A stretch of 57,446 bases of DNA from an uncultured Bacteroides sp. (GCF_910578895.1 NZ_CAJTSC010000019.1:1-57446); one strand, 5' to 3'. Shown: positions 41,331 to 50,396, numbered from the stretch's first letter. Numbers and translations are program-made. The notes: generated by a model from the sequence alone, not told the origin.

Positions 41331-41783
41331 ATGAAAATGAGAAACTGGAAAAAGTATGTATGTTTAGTGGCTGTATCGCTCTTTATGGCTTCTAACCTGT
41401 GTGCAGGCGAAACGAATGACGGAAAGATGTCCGGTGCGTCTGTTAAAAAAACAAGAAGTACAACGTTTGTCAGCGGAGAGAAAGCATGGGAACCGGCAGG
41501 TACGGGTGTCACCCGGCAGATAATGGGTTATGACGGGCAAGTGATGCTGGTAAAGGTGAAGTTTGAAAAAGGGGCGATAGGTACTCCCCACACGCATTAC
41601 CATACACAAACCACTTATGTGGCAAGTGGAAAATTCGAGTTTACGGTAGGAGACGAGAAGAAGGTAGTAAAAGCCGGTGACGGCATCTATATCGAACCGG
41701 ATGTGTTGCACGGTTGTGTCTGCTTGGAACCGGGGATACTTATCGATTGTTTTGCCCCGATGAGAGCCGATTTCTTGAAATAA
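41331..41783 (+). CDS. kdgF: Secreted cupin protein, KdgF-like
   Basis: A 150-residue protein with a signal peptide (MKMRNWKKYVCLVAVSLFMASNLCAG) and one cupin domain. The metal-binding pattern is seen in THYHTQTTYVASGKFEFTVGDEKK and EPDVLHGCVCLE. KdgF-type cupins convert 4,5-unsaturated monouronates to their linear keto forms; residue pattern and PUL context support this role. It starts 22 bp after the mutarotase gene and ends before a strong terminator. Confidence 0.75.
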   Translation: MKMRNWKKYVCLVAVSLFMASNLCAGETNDGKMSGASVKKTRSTTFVSGEKAWEPAGTGVTRQIMGYDGQVMLVKVKFEKGAIGTPHTHYHTQTTYVASGKFEFTVGDEKKVVKAGDGIYIEPDVLHGCVCLEPGILIDCFAPMRADFLK

Positions 41784-41803
41784 ATTTAGTTTTCATTTTA
41801 CCC

Positions 41804-41855
41804 ATACCCCCTTCACTGCGCCCTGTTTATCGGGGCTTGCAGGTGAAGGGGGTAT
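41804..41855. terminator. Bidirectional terminator between kdgF and the DUF2442 gene
   Basis: ATACCCCCTTCAC (41804-41816) pairs exactly with GTGAAGGGGGTAT (41843-41855); a second stem GCCC/GGGC sits within. It separates convergent genes. Confidence 0.75.
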
Positions 41856-41858
41856 TCT

Positions 41859-42272
41859 TTAAAACGACACGGCTTGAAGTGAACTGCCAATCTCATGTAT
41901 AGTATCCAATATTAGTTTTCTGCGTTCTGGCGAAGGTGTTTTTGTTCCCTTTATATAGCTTGCCAACAAACTCTGCTGTATACCCATCCGTCGGGCAACC
42001 GCCGAAATGTTTAACTCCGGATGTGACAGGAAAGCGTCCTGAATACCGGGAGCGGGTTCTTTAGTGTCATCATAATAGAAACTCTCATAGCTCATATCTT
42101 CATCTATCTCATCCCAACGAATGCCGTAATCCCATAGTTCATACTTGGCACGTTGTTCATTGGTGGCAACCAGCAAACGGGGATAGAACTTCAAAGATTG
42201 GTATAAAGTCTCTTCTTTATCATTGGTCACATAGATTCTTCCATTTTCAAACCATAATTTAACAACTTTCAT
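41859..42272 (-). CDS. DUF2442 protein with C-terminal helix-turn-helix
   Basis: A 137-residue protein. Residues 1-75 (KLWFENGRIYVTNDKEETLYQSLKFYPRLLVA) fit DUF2442 and residues 88-130 (ISAVARRMGIQQSLLASYIKGTKTPSPERRKLI) form an Xre-like HTH. It follows the DUF4160 gene by 37 bp on the same strand. The pair is widespread and is often listed as a putative toxin-antitoxin module; this protein would be the antitoxin and autorepressor. AT-rich compared with the surrounding PUL genes and opposite in direction. Confidence 0.8.
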   Translation of the reverse strand: MKVVKLWFENGRIYVTNDKEETLYQSLKFYPRLLVATNEQRAKYELWDYGIRWDEIDEDMSYESFYYDDTKEPAPGIQDAFLSHPELNISAVARRMGIQQSLLASYIKGTKTPSPERRKLILDTIHEIGSSLQAVSF

Positions 42273-42309
42273 ATCAATCTCCTTTCTTTATTAATGGAAA
42301 ATCGAATAT

Positions 42310-42546
42310 TTAAAACTCTCCATGATATTTTCTCCATGCATCTTGGATGTTTTCCAGGTTCTCTTCAAGTACATATTCTGCCAATTTCAACTCTTTAGGT
42401 TTTAATGTACTTTCAATCAATCTGACCCCATCTTTAATTTCAAACTTTGCAGAACCATTAACGCTCTTTACGTGACAATGAGGCGGCTGATGGTCTGCTG
42501 TGAATATAAGAAATTTCAATCCGAATAAATCTAAAACGGTTGGCAT
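42310..42546 (-). CDS. DUF4160 protein (putative toxin)
   Basis: A 78-residue protein starting MPTVLDLFGLKFLIFTADHQPPHCHVK, the standard DUF4160 start. The frame can extend to a GTG at 42573, but that codon lies within the -7 box TATCTTTG, so the ATG at 42546 is correct. First gene of the DUF4160-DUF2442 pair. No biochemical function is known; toxin role is inference from pairing with an HTH partner. Confidence 0.82.
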   Translation of the reverse strand: MPTVLDLFGLKFLIFTADHQPPHCHVKSVNGSAKFEIKDGVRLIESTLKPKELKLAEYVLEENLENIQDAWRKYHGEF

Positions 42547-42563
42547 ATCATACTTGTTTATTG

Positions 42564-42584
42564 ATTCTATCACAAAGATAGAAT
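42564..42584 (-). promoter_or_regulatory. DUF4160-DUF2442 promoter within a palindromic operator
   Basis: TATCTTTG (42580 to 42573, minus strand) sits within the perfect palindrome ATTCTATC-acaaa-GATAGAAT. A repressor bound here would block the promoter; the HTH partner encoded by the second gene is the natural candidate. Confidence 0.6.
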
Positions 42585-42615
42585 ATAATTTTATATCCTG
42601 TAGTTGCTTTTACAT

Positions 42616-42863
42616 TAAAAAGATATGCAATTATATCCTTTTAACATAGAAAACAGTTTCTTCATCTTGCGAGACGGATTTGCACCGTAGTTGATATTTT
42701 CGCGCTCAAAACTCCAACTGTTTGCTTCTGTATGTCCCTGAACCCTAATATCGTTTTCCGGCTTCCGAAAATATGAAGGTACAATATACCCCTTCCTGTA
42801 ATCTGTTGAGACAGGAAAAATCTGATTGTGGTTTCCGGATGGAATGGTTGGGGCTTTGTGTCA
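42616..42863 (-). pseudogene. Possible decayed coding remnant
   Basis: A minus-strand frame of about 82 codons without a start reads ...YRKGYIVPSYFRKPENDI, then RVQGHTEANSWSFERENINY to a TAA. It is protein-like in composition. An in-frame TGA precedes it, and the same frame is open again upstream of that stop. I do not recognise it. It may be a gene broken when the neighbouring module was inserted, or chance. Confidence 0.25.
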
Positions 42864-42984
42864 AATACTTATTGATTTTAACATTTCGGGATCGCTGTAC
42901 CACTTTTCTGTAATCCTGCTTGTACATATCTGTAGTGCGTTTTCTTGCACAAAAATATCCTCTATTATACAAAAATAGCATTCG

Positions 42985-43030
42985 AAAAGTGTAAAAGTGT
43001 GATGATTAAAAACAATGCTTTTACACTTTT
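42985..43030 (+). terminator. Terminator-like hairpin in the susC upstream region
   Basis: AAAAGTGTAAAAG (42985-42997) pairs exactly with CTTTTACACTTTT (43018-43030), followed by four more T. It lies 68 bases before the susC ATG and could be an attenuator or the terminator of an unseen upstream transcript. Confidence 0.5.
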
Positions 43031-43097
43031 TTTAGCATTTGCGGTAAGTTTGCCGCTGAAAAATTATTTCTAAAGTAAAACCTTAGATTTATTTATT

Positions 43098-46000
43098 ATG
43101 TACAAATTAAAAGAACTGTTTTTAATGTTTATCCTCGCCTTTGTGAGCATGTCTGTATATGCACAAAGTGTGACTGTTACAGGTAAAGTCATCGATAGCG
43201 ACGGATATGAAGTAATTGGTGGTAGCGTAACTATTAAAGGTGCCGCCGGTGTGGGAACTGTTACGGATATCAACGGTAACTACTCCTTGAAAGTAAATGA
43301 TGCGTCGAAAGATGTATTGGTCTTCTCGTATGTGGGAATGACTTCCCAGGAAGTAAAAGTAAACGGTAAGAATGTAATCAACATCACGCTACAGGTAGAC
43401 TCCAAAGTGTTGGACGAAGTGGTAGTGGTTGGTTACGGTACGGTGAAACGTAAAGACTTGACCGGTTCGGTAACTTCCGTTAATAGCAAAGAACTTTCCA
43501 AAGTGCCTACAAGCGATGTGACGCAAGCACTTGCAGGCCGTATGGCAGGTGTGCAAATCCAGCAGAGCGAAGGTGCGCCGGGTGCTTCTATCTCCATTCG
43601 TGTACGCGGCGGTATCTCCATTACGCAAAGCAACGAACCGTTGTATGTGATTGACGGTTTCCCGAGCGAGGATGGCATGTCTACATTGGACCCAGCCGAG
43701 ATTGAAAGCATTGACGTGCTGAAAGATGCTTCTGCTACTGCTATCTATGGTGCGCGTGGTGCTAACGGCGTTGTGGTGATTACCACAAAGAGCGGAAACA
43801 AGGGTGGCAAGACTACTGTGACTTTCGATTCTTATGTCGGTTTCAAGAAAATCGCCAAGAAACTGGATGTCCTTTCTCCTTACGAGTTCGCTTTGTTGGA
43901 CTATGAGCGCAATGTCGGATTGGCTGCCAATACCGATGATGTGGCAAAAGGTATTGAGACTTTTGAAAAAAACTATGGCAGTTATGCTGACATCGCTTCC
44001 AATTACATGGGTCGTAAAGGCATTGACTGGCAGGACCGCACATTGGGTCGTACGGCATTGACGCAGAACTATCGGGTAGGTGTGAGCGGAAGCACCGACA
44101 AGATGAATTACAGTCTGGCATATTCTTACTATGATGAAGAAGGCGCCATGGTGTTCAGCGGTTCTAACAAGCATAATATCTCGTTCAATATGAACCATAA
44201 GGTAAACGACCGTTTGGATATCACCGCCCGCATCAGCTTCGACCAGATGAAGATAGAGGGTATGGGTACTTCCGAAGGCGGCGACCGCTTCAATAAGATG
44301 CAGCACATTTTGCGCTATCGTCCTACGGTAGGTATCAAAGGTGATGACGAAGCTCTGCTGGACGATGAAGACCCGATTTTTGCCGATGACAGCGGTAATG
44401 TGATGCAGAACCCTTTGCTCTCTGCTTCGGAAGAGACTAATAACCGTGAGTTCCGCACTTTCCAGGCAAACGGCGGTTTTACTTACAAACTGTTTAAAGG
44501 ATTGTCTTTCCGCAATACTACCGGTATGCGCTATCAGATGCGCCGCACCGATGTATTCTATGGCGACAAATCCGTGACCGGTAAGCGAAGCAGTATCAAC
44601 GGTAGCATCCAAAATGCGGATAACGGTAGCTTCCAGACTTCTAACGTATTGACTTATAACTGGTCTAACGACAAGCACGATGTGACTGCAATGGCGGGTC
44701 ATGAATATGTAAACCGTTGGAGCCGCAGCGTGAAATCTGCTGCCGCCCAGTTCCCTAACGATGAAATCGGTTTGGGCGATATGTCGTTGGGTGTGCCTGC
44801 CTCTATCGAAAGTAGTGAAAACTATGATGACAAGCTCTGTTCATTCTTTGCACGTGTCAACTATGGTTTCAGAGACCGTTACCTGTTTACGGCTTCGGTA
44901 CGTGCCGACGGCTCTTCAAAGTTCGGTAAGAACAACAAATGGGGCTATTTCCCCGCTTTCTCTGCTTTGTGGCGTTTGAGCGAAGAAGAGTTCATTAAGA
45001 ACTTGAACCTCTTTTCCGATTTGAAGTTGCGTGTAGGTTACGGTATGTCCGGTAACAACCGTATCGGAAGCTATAACAGTTTGGCAATCCTCGGTTCGGT
45101 AGACTATGCGCAAGGCAACGGTAGCGTAGCCGGATATGCTTCCACGCAGATTCCCAATCCTGACTTGAAGTGGGAAGCGAACAAAACGTTCAATGTGGGT
45201 GTAGACTTCGGTTTCCTCGACCAGCGTATTACGGTATCTCCTGAATTTTACATCAACCGCAGTAGCAACTTATTGCTGAATGCCAAACTGCCTTCTTCTT
45301 CCGGTTACAAATCCATGATGATTAATGCGGGCGAAACAGAGAACATGGGTATCGACCTCACCATTAATACCGTGAACATTCAGAATAAAAACTTCTCGTG
45401 GAATACGGCAGTGACACTTTCGCACAATAAGAACAAGGTGAAGAAACTGACCGGTGAACAGGTGCAGGAGTGGGAAGCCAAGTTTGGTTATGACCAGAAT
45501 ACGCACATCATCGGAGTGGACCAGCCGCTGGGACAGATGTACGGTTATGTGACAGACGGTTTGTATCAGGTGGAAGACTTTAATTACGATGCAGCCACCA
45601 ATACTTATACGCTGAAAGACGGAGTTCCCTATAAAGGCGACAAGGAGAATGTGAAGCCCGGTATGTGGAAATTCAAGAACTTGGACGGCAGCGAAGATTG
45701 CAAGATTACGGAGTCGGACAGAACGGTGATAGGAAATGCCTATCCGAAGATTTATGGTGGTATTAACAATACCTTTACTTATAAGGATTTCGACTTGAGC
45801 ATCTTCCTTACCTACAGTCTTGGTAATGATGTATTCAATGCTACCAAGCTGACAAATACGAAGTCCGGCAGAAAGAATGAGAATGTATTGACAGTTGCGG
45901 ATAGCAAACACCGTTGGGTATTGGTGAACAGCGAAGGCAAGCCTATAAGCAGCCCCGAAGAAATGGCGGAACTGAACAGAGGAAAAACATTCGCTGCGAT

Positions 46001-46295
46001 ATACGATAACGAAGACGGTGACAAGTATGTCCACTCTTGGGCGGTGGAAGACGGTTCGTTCTTGAAACTGAGCAATGTGACGTTGGGCTATAACTTCCCC
46101 AAACAGATGATTAGCAAAATCGGATTGAGCAAGTTGCGTTTGTATGCTACCGGTAACAACCTGCTGACTTGGACCAAGTATAGCGGTTTCGATCCCGAAG
46201 TATCTACTATGGGTAACGGATTGACTCCCGGTGTGGACTTTGGTGCTTATCCTAAGAGCCGTTCATTCGTATTCGGCATTAATGTTGCATTTTAA
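43098..46295 (+). CDS. SusC-like TonB-dependent outer-membrane transporter
   Basis: A 1065-residue outer-membrane importer for PUL oligosaccharides. Signal peptide to about residue 22, then a carboxypeptidase-like domain (VTVTGKVIDSDGYEVIGGSVTIKG), the plug (DEVVVVGYGTVKRKDLTGSVTSV, IDGFPSEDGMSTLDPAEIESIDVLKDASATAIYGARGANGVV) and a beta-barrel ending AYPKSRSFVFGINVAF. It is 23 bp before susD. Works with SusD as a lidded importer energised by TonB. Confidence 0.96.
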   Translation: MYKLKELFLMFILAFVSMSVYAQSVTVTGKVIDSDGYEVIGGSVTIKGAAGVGTVTDINGNYSLKVNDASKDVLVFSYVGMTSQEVKVNGKNVINITLQVDSKVLDEVVVVGYGTVKRKDLTGSVTSVNSKELSKVPTSDVTQALAGRMAGVQIQQSEGAPGASISIRVRGGISITQSNEPLYVIDGFPSEDGMSTLDPAEIESIDVLKDASATAIYGARGANGVVVITTKSGNKGGKTTVTFDSYVGFKKIAKKLDVLSPYEFALLDYERNVGLAANTDDVAKGIETFEKNYGSYADIASNYMGRKGIDWQDRTLGRTALTQNYRVGVSGSTDKMNYSLAYSYYDEEGAMVFSGSNKHNISFNMNHKVNDRLDITARISFDQMKIEGMGTSEGGDRFNKMQHILRYRPTVGIKGDDEALLDDEDPIFADDSGNVMQNPLLSASEETNNREFRTFQANGGFTYKLFKGLSFRNTTGMRYQMRRTDVFYGDKSVTGKRSSINGSIQNADNGSFQTSNVLTYNWSNDKHDVTAMAGHEYVNRWSRSVKSAAAQFPNDEIGLGDMSLGVPASIESSENYDDKLCSFFARVNYGFRDRYLFTASVRADGSSKFGKNNKWGYFPAFSALWRLSEEEFIKNLNLFSDLKLRVGYGMSGNNRIGSYNSLAILGSVDYAQGNGSVAGYASTQIPNPDLKWEANKTFNVGVDFGFLDQRITVSPEFYINRSSNLLLNAKLPSSSGYKSMMINAGETENMGIDLTINTVNIQNKNFSWNTAVTLSHNKNKVKKLTGEQVQEWEAKFGYDQNTHIIGVDQPLGQMYGYVTDGLYQVEDFNYDAATNTYTLKDGVPYKGDKENVKPGMWKFKNLDGSEDCKITESDRTVIGNAYPKIYGGINNTFTYKDFDLSIFLTYSLGNDVFNATKLTNTKSGRKNENVLTVADSKHRWVLVNSEGKPISSPEEMAELNRGKTFAAIYDNEDGDKYVHSWAVEDGSFLKLSNVTLGYNFPKQMISKIGLSKLRLYATGNNLLTWTKYSGFDPEVSTMGNGLTPGVDFGAYPKSRSFVFGINVAF

Positions 46296-46318
46296 TCTAT
46301 CAGAAAGGAAAACATACA

Positions 46319-48064
46319 ATGAAAAGATATAAATTGATTTGCGCGCTTTGCGCATTTGCGGCAGTAGGTTTTACAGCTTGCGATTTGACGGAAGAACCGA
46401 CCTCGATGTATGAGAAAGATACTTTTTTTGACTCGGAAGCCAAAGCCAAAATGGCGGTAGTGGGTATCTACGATTGTCTGGCAATAGACAAGCATTACGG
46501 ACAGTTTGAAATGGCGATGCCTTGTTCGGACGATGTGTACTACATCCAAGGTACAGGAACGGACGGCACCCGTAGAGATATCGCACACTATACGGTGACA
46601 AACACGAACCAGTGGATTGCTTCGTGCTGGGAGTACAAGTATCAGGCAATAGACCGTGCTAACTTTGCGATAGCCGGCATCGAGGGCATGGCTGGCTATT
46701 CGGAAGAGAACACGGTGCTGCAGGAACTGATAGCACAAGCGCGTTTCCTGCGTGCGTTTATGGCATTCGATTTGGTGAAGTACTGGGGTGACGTGCCTTT
46801 CAAGACAACTTATTCCAGCGGTTATGGTGATGCTTTCCAGCCCCGTACCGATCGTGAACTTATCTATGACGAGATTATCAAGGATTTGAACTTTGCCAAA
46901 GACAACCTGCAGCAGGCAAGCGCTGCCTTGTCTCCCGAAGTTCCTTCGCAGGGTGCCGCTCATGCGTTGCTGATGCGTGTATTATTGCAACGTGCCGGTT
47001 ACAGCCTGCATGCCGACGGCACACTGCAACGTCCGGACGATGCAACCCGTAAGAGTTATTTTGACGCTGTAATCACGGAATGGAAAGCTTTCCAACAGAA
47101 AGGTTATCATGACTTCTTTACCGGTGGTTATGAAGCATTGTTCAAAACCTATTCGGAAGGTGTGCTGAACTCACAGGAAAGCTTATGGGAAATTGCTTTT
47201 GAACCGAAAGGTGGCTTGAAAGAAAATGCCGGGACATGGGCTACTTACAATGGTCCGCTGGTAGCTGCGCCGGACGGCATCAAACCTGCCGACAACGGTA
47301 AGTATATGGGACGTGCCAATGCTTTCTTCCGCATTTTGCCGGCTTGGAAAGATTTCTTTGAGGAAGGTGACGAACGCCGCGACGTGCTGGTAGTGGACTA
47401 CGAATATACGTGGAACAAGAATAAGTTGGAACATGTGAAAAAAGTAGCTGAAAAGAAAATAGACACGGACGGTGACGGTGAGAATGACAAGACGATAGCC
47501 GATGTCTTTAAATGGTGTCCCGGAAAATGGCGCCGCGAATGGATGCCGCTGGGCTTTGTAGATCCGAACAATACCGGTGTAAACTACTGCCCGTTGCGTT
47601 ATGCTGATGTGGTGCTGATGGCTGCCGAGGCTTATAACGAAACAGGAGACACCGGCGAGGCTTGGCGTTTGCTGAATATGGTTCGCGGACGTGCGAAAGC
47701 TACCCAAATAGACGGTACCAACTATGCAGCGTTCTACAAAGCTCCCAAAGTATATGATTTGCCTTTCATTGCCGACGGCGACGAGGCGGGCAAGTTCCGT
47801 ACGGCACTTTTCTGGGAACGCGGCTTCGAATTGGCTTGCGAAGGACAGCGTAAGTATGACCTCATTCGTTGGGGGGTATTGGCTGAGTCTTTGAAGAGTG
47901 CTCAGGACCATATTCAAACCAACCCCGACTGGGTAACTTGTCTGAAAGGCAAATACATTGCCGGCGATAAGTTCAAGACCGGTAAGCATGAGCTGTTCCC
48001 CATTCCTTTGAGTGAACTTCAGTCGAACGCTTCTTTGGAGGGCAAGAACAATCCGGGTTATTAA
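46319..48064 (+). CDS. SusD-like surface glycan-binding lipoprotein
   Basis: A 581-residue lipoprotein; the signal MKRYKLICALCAFAAVGFTACDLTEE has lipobox FTAC. SusD-type features include FFDSEAKAKMAVVGIYDCL near residue 38, RAFMAFDLVKYWGDVPF with the TPR-like helices, and the C-terminal ELACEGQRKYDLIRWG and LFPIPLSELQSN. It forms the lid of the SusC transporter. Confidence 0.95.
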   Translation: MKRYKLICALCAFAAVGFTACDLTEEPTSMYEKDTFFDSEAKAKMAVVGIYDCLAIDKHYGQFEMAMPCSDDVYYIQGTGTDGTRRDIAHYTVTNTNQWIASCWEYKYQAIDRANFAIAGIEGMAGYSEENTVLQELIAQARFLRAFMAFDLVKYWGDVPFKTTYSSGYGDAFQPRTDRELIYDEIIKDLNFAKDNLQQASAALSPEVPSQGAAHALLMRVLLQRAGYSLHADGTLQRPDDATRKSYFDAVITEWKAFQQKGYHDFFTGGYEALFKTYSEGVLNSQESLWEIAFEPKGGLKENAGTWATYNGPLVAAPDGIKPADNGKYMGRANAFFRILPAWKDFFEEGDERRDVLVVDYEYTWNKNKLEHVKKVAEKKIDTDGDGENDKTIADVFKWCPGKWRREWMPLGFVDPNNTGVNYCPLRYADVVLMAAEAYNETGDTGEAWRLLNMVRGRAKATQIDGTNYAAFYKAPKVYDLPFIADGDEAGKFRTALFWERGFELACEGQRKYDLIRWGVLAESLKSAQDHIQTNPDWVTCLKGKYIAGDKFKTGKHELFPIPLSELQSNASLEGKNNPGY

Positions 48065-48108
48065 AGAATGATGTTGTGTTGATGGACATTGTCCGTCGAC
48101 TTTGAAAG

Positions 48109-48158
48109 ATGCTTCATGAGGAATAGAGGGGGTAACTGCCGCTTTTTTCATGAAGCAT
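48109..48158 (+). terminator. Terminator or attenuator between susD and the lyase gene
   Basis: ATGCTTCATGA (48109-48119) pairs with TCATGAAGCAT (48148-48158) with a T-run after. Partial read-through would let SusC/D be made in excess of the lyase. Confidence 0.6.
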
Positions 48159-48234
48159 TTTTCAGTATACTGCCTGTCATATAAACTGATTTTAAATACT
48201 TACTTATCTGCTTAAATTAAATTATGTAATTAGT

Positions 48235-50238
48235 ATGGGAAAGATGAAATCTATTTTGAGCATAGCGCTTCTGCTGTTTGCCTTTACCGCAAATGCGCAG
48301 CAACTCCGCCGCGAAGCCTTCGAACTGCTGAACCTGGACTATCCGGGCTTGGAGAAAGTAAAAACCGCTTGCGCCGGGCAGGAATGGGAGACGGCGGCAC
48401 AAGAGTTGCTGGACTATTACCGTAACCGTACCCATATCACACATCCGGACATCGACCTGAAGAACCTTTCGATATCACAGGAGGAGCAGAAATGGGCGGA
48501 TGACGCTTTGGACCACACTTTCTTTGTGCATAAGGGCTATCAGCCGTCGTATAACTACGGCAAGGACATCAATTGGGAGTACTGGCCCGTGAAAGACAAT
48601 GAGTTGCGCTGGCAGTTGCACCGTCATAAATGGTTCACGCCTATGGGCAAGGCATATAGCCTTTCCGGTGACGAGAAGTATGCGAAGGAGTGGGCTTGCC
48701 AGTATCTTGACTGGGTGAGGAAAAACCCGCTGACTCAAGTCCGGAAAGAGGAGTTCGAACTGGTCAGTGCCGGTGAGATAAGAGACAACGCGGACAATGT
48801 CCGGTTTGCCTGGCGCCCGTTGGAAGTGAGCAACCGCTTGCAGGACCAAACCGGGCAATTCCTCCTGTTCTGCACATCGGAAGCGTTTACTCCGCAGTTC
48901 CTTACCGAGTTCTTTGTCAACTACCACCGTCACGGCAAGTTCATCTTGGGCAATTATTCGGACGAGGGCAACCACCTGCTGTTCGAAGCGCAGCGCATGG
49001 TCTACGCAGGCGTTTTCTTTCCCGAACTGAAGGATGCCGCTACTTGGCGCGAAAGCGGGATTGGCATCCTGAACCGTGAAATCAAGAAACAGGTGTACAA
49101 GGACGGCGGACAATACGAGCTGGATCCTCACTACCACCTGGCGGCAATCAATATATTCTGCAAGGCACTGCGTATGGCGGATTGCAACGGCTTCCGCAAC
49201 GAGTTCCCTGCCGAATACCTGGATACTATCAAGCGCATGATCGAGTTCTATGCCAATATCTGCTTCCCCGACTATACCAATCCCTGTTTCAGCGATGCCA
49301 AGTTGGGCGATTATCAGGCGGAGGTTGCCAACTACCGTGATTGGCTTGCGCTGTTTCCCGACAGTGAATGGATACGCTATTATGCCACGGAAGGTCGCGA
49401 GGGCGCGTTGCTGCCCTACCAGTCTCATGGCGCGTTGGCTTCCGGTTTCTTCACTTTCAGAAGCGGCTGGAAGAAGGATGCTGCCGTAATGGTGGTAAAA
49501 GCCGGTCCTAAGGGCGAATGGCATTGCCAGCCGGATAACGGCACTTTCGAACTTTGGTTCAATGGCAAGAACCTGTTTCCGGATACCGGTGCGTATGTCT
49601 ATGCGGGAGATGCCGAAGTGATGAAGTTGCGCAACTGGTTCCGCCAGACGCGTGTGCACAACACGCTGACGCTGGACGGCGGCAACTTGGAGACTACGCA
49701 GTCTGTAACGAAGCTGTGGCAACCGGAAGGTGACGTGCAGGTATTGGTGACGGAAAACCCGGGTTACAAAGGGCTGAAGCACCGCCGCACGGTGTTTTTC
49801 GTAGACCGGACCTATTATGTCATTGTGGACGAGGCTGTAGGCGATGCTAAGGGGACGGTCAACCTGAACTACCACTTCTGCGAGGGCAAGGTGAATATCG
49901 ATGCTAAGAAGAACATGGTGACTACGGCATACGAGGGTCCGAGCAACGTGAAGTTGCAATGCTTTCCGGAGAAGAAGGCTGTGCTGAAAGAGACGGAAGG
50001 CTGGCGCTCTGTCGCTTACCGCCAGCGTGTGCCCCGCACTTCCTTGTCTTTCGATGTGAGCAAAGAAGGCTCGGAAACAGCTGTGCGTTACATTACGGTT
50101 ATCTATCCGGTGAAGGACACAGCTGCCTATCCGGCACTGAAAGCCAAGTTCCGTAACAAAGGATTTGACGAGCAGGGTGTAGAAGTGGAAGTCAGCATCA
50201 ACGGCAAGGCGCGCCGGTTGGCATCTCAATTGAAATAG
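48235..50238 (+). CDS. Heparinase III-like polysaccharide lyase (PL12)
   Basis: A 667-residue periplasmic lyase. The signal peptide MGKMKSILSIALLLFAFTANA precedes an (alpha/alpha) toroid and a heparinase II/III beta-sandwich. The pattern YGKDINWEYWPVKDNELRWQLHRHKW, DEGNHLLFEAQRMVYAGVFFPELKD, YELDPHYHLAAINIF and GEWHCQPDNGTFELWFNGKN closely follows the B. thetaiotaomicron heparan lyase of family PL12 as I recall it. It cuts glucosaminyl-uronate bonds by beta-elimination, leaving a 4,5-unsaturated uronate. Last gene of the PUL. Confidence 0.88.
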   Translation: MGKMKSILSIALLLFAFTANAQQLRREAFELLNLDYPGLEKVKTACAGQEWETAAQELLDYYRNRTHITHPDIDLKNLSISQEEQKWADDALDHTFFVHKGYQPSYNYGKDINWEYWPVKDNELRWQLHRHKWFTPMGKAYSLSGDEKYAKEWACQYLDWVRKNPLTQVRKEEFELVSAGEIRDNADNVRFAWRPLEVSNRLQDQTGQFLLFCTSEAFTPQFLTEFFVNYHRHGKFILGNYSDEGNHLLFEAQRMVYAGVFFPELKDAATWRESGIGILNREIKKQVYKDGGQYELDPHYHLAAINIFCKALRMADCNGFRNEFPAEYLDTIKRMIEFYANICFPDYTNPCFSDAKLGDYQAEVANYRDWLALFPDSEWIRYYATEGREGALLPYQSHGALASGFFTFRSGWKKDAAVMVVKAGPKGEWHCQPDNGTFELWFNGKNLFPDTGAYVYAGDAEVMKLRNWFRQTRVHNTLTLDGGNLETTQSVTKLWQPEGDVQVLVTENPGYKGLKHRRTVFFVDRTYYVIVDEAVGDAKGTVNLNYHFCEGKVNIDAKKNMVTTAYEGPSNVKLQCFPEKKAVLKETEGWRSVAYRQRVPRTSLSFDVSKEGSETAVRYITVIYPVKDTAAYPALKAKFRNKGFDEQGVEVEVSINGKARRLASQLK

Positions 50239-50260
50239 CGTGGTGCTTTCTCTTTGAAGA

Positions 50261-50277
50261 GAATTTAAACAGGCTCT
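50261..50277 (-). repeat. Solo end of the AGAGCCTGTTTA repeat
   Basis: GAATTTAAACAGGCTCT is the right-hand end of the 180-bp element type, 22 bp past the PUL's last gene. Confidence 0.5.
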
Positions 50278-50388
50278 TTGCCTTTGTGGATTATTTTTCA
50301 GTTACACGGATTGCGTGGATGACGCGGATTTTTTTCTTTATGGCAGAAAGAAACTGCGGCATCCGCGCATTTTTCGCAAGAGAATACC

Positions 50389-50396
50389 TATATTTG
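50389..50396 (+). promoter_or_regulatory. -7 box of the cytidylate kinase-like gene
   Basis: TATATTTG lies 20 bases before the ATG at 50417, inside the longer open frame, so it decides the start. Confidence 0.55.

Larger units (their letters stand above)
42547..43097. other. 550-bp region between the TA-like module and susC
   Basis: Holds the module promoter, a possible decayed coding stretch (42616-42863, minus), and a hairpin before susC. No intact gene is supported; a 78-residue frame at 42745-42981 overlaps the decayed one. Confidence 0.5.

Noticed and set aside
42745..42981. 78-codon minus-strand frame upstream of susC
   Set aside because: Overlaps a more protein-like but broken frame, starts inside low-complexity sequence, and has no recognisable features.
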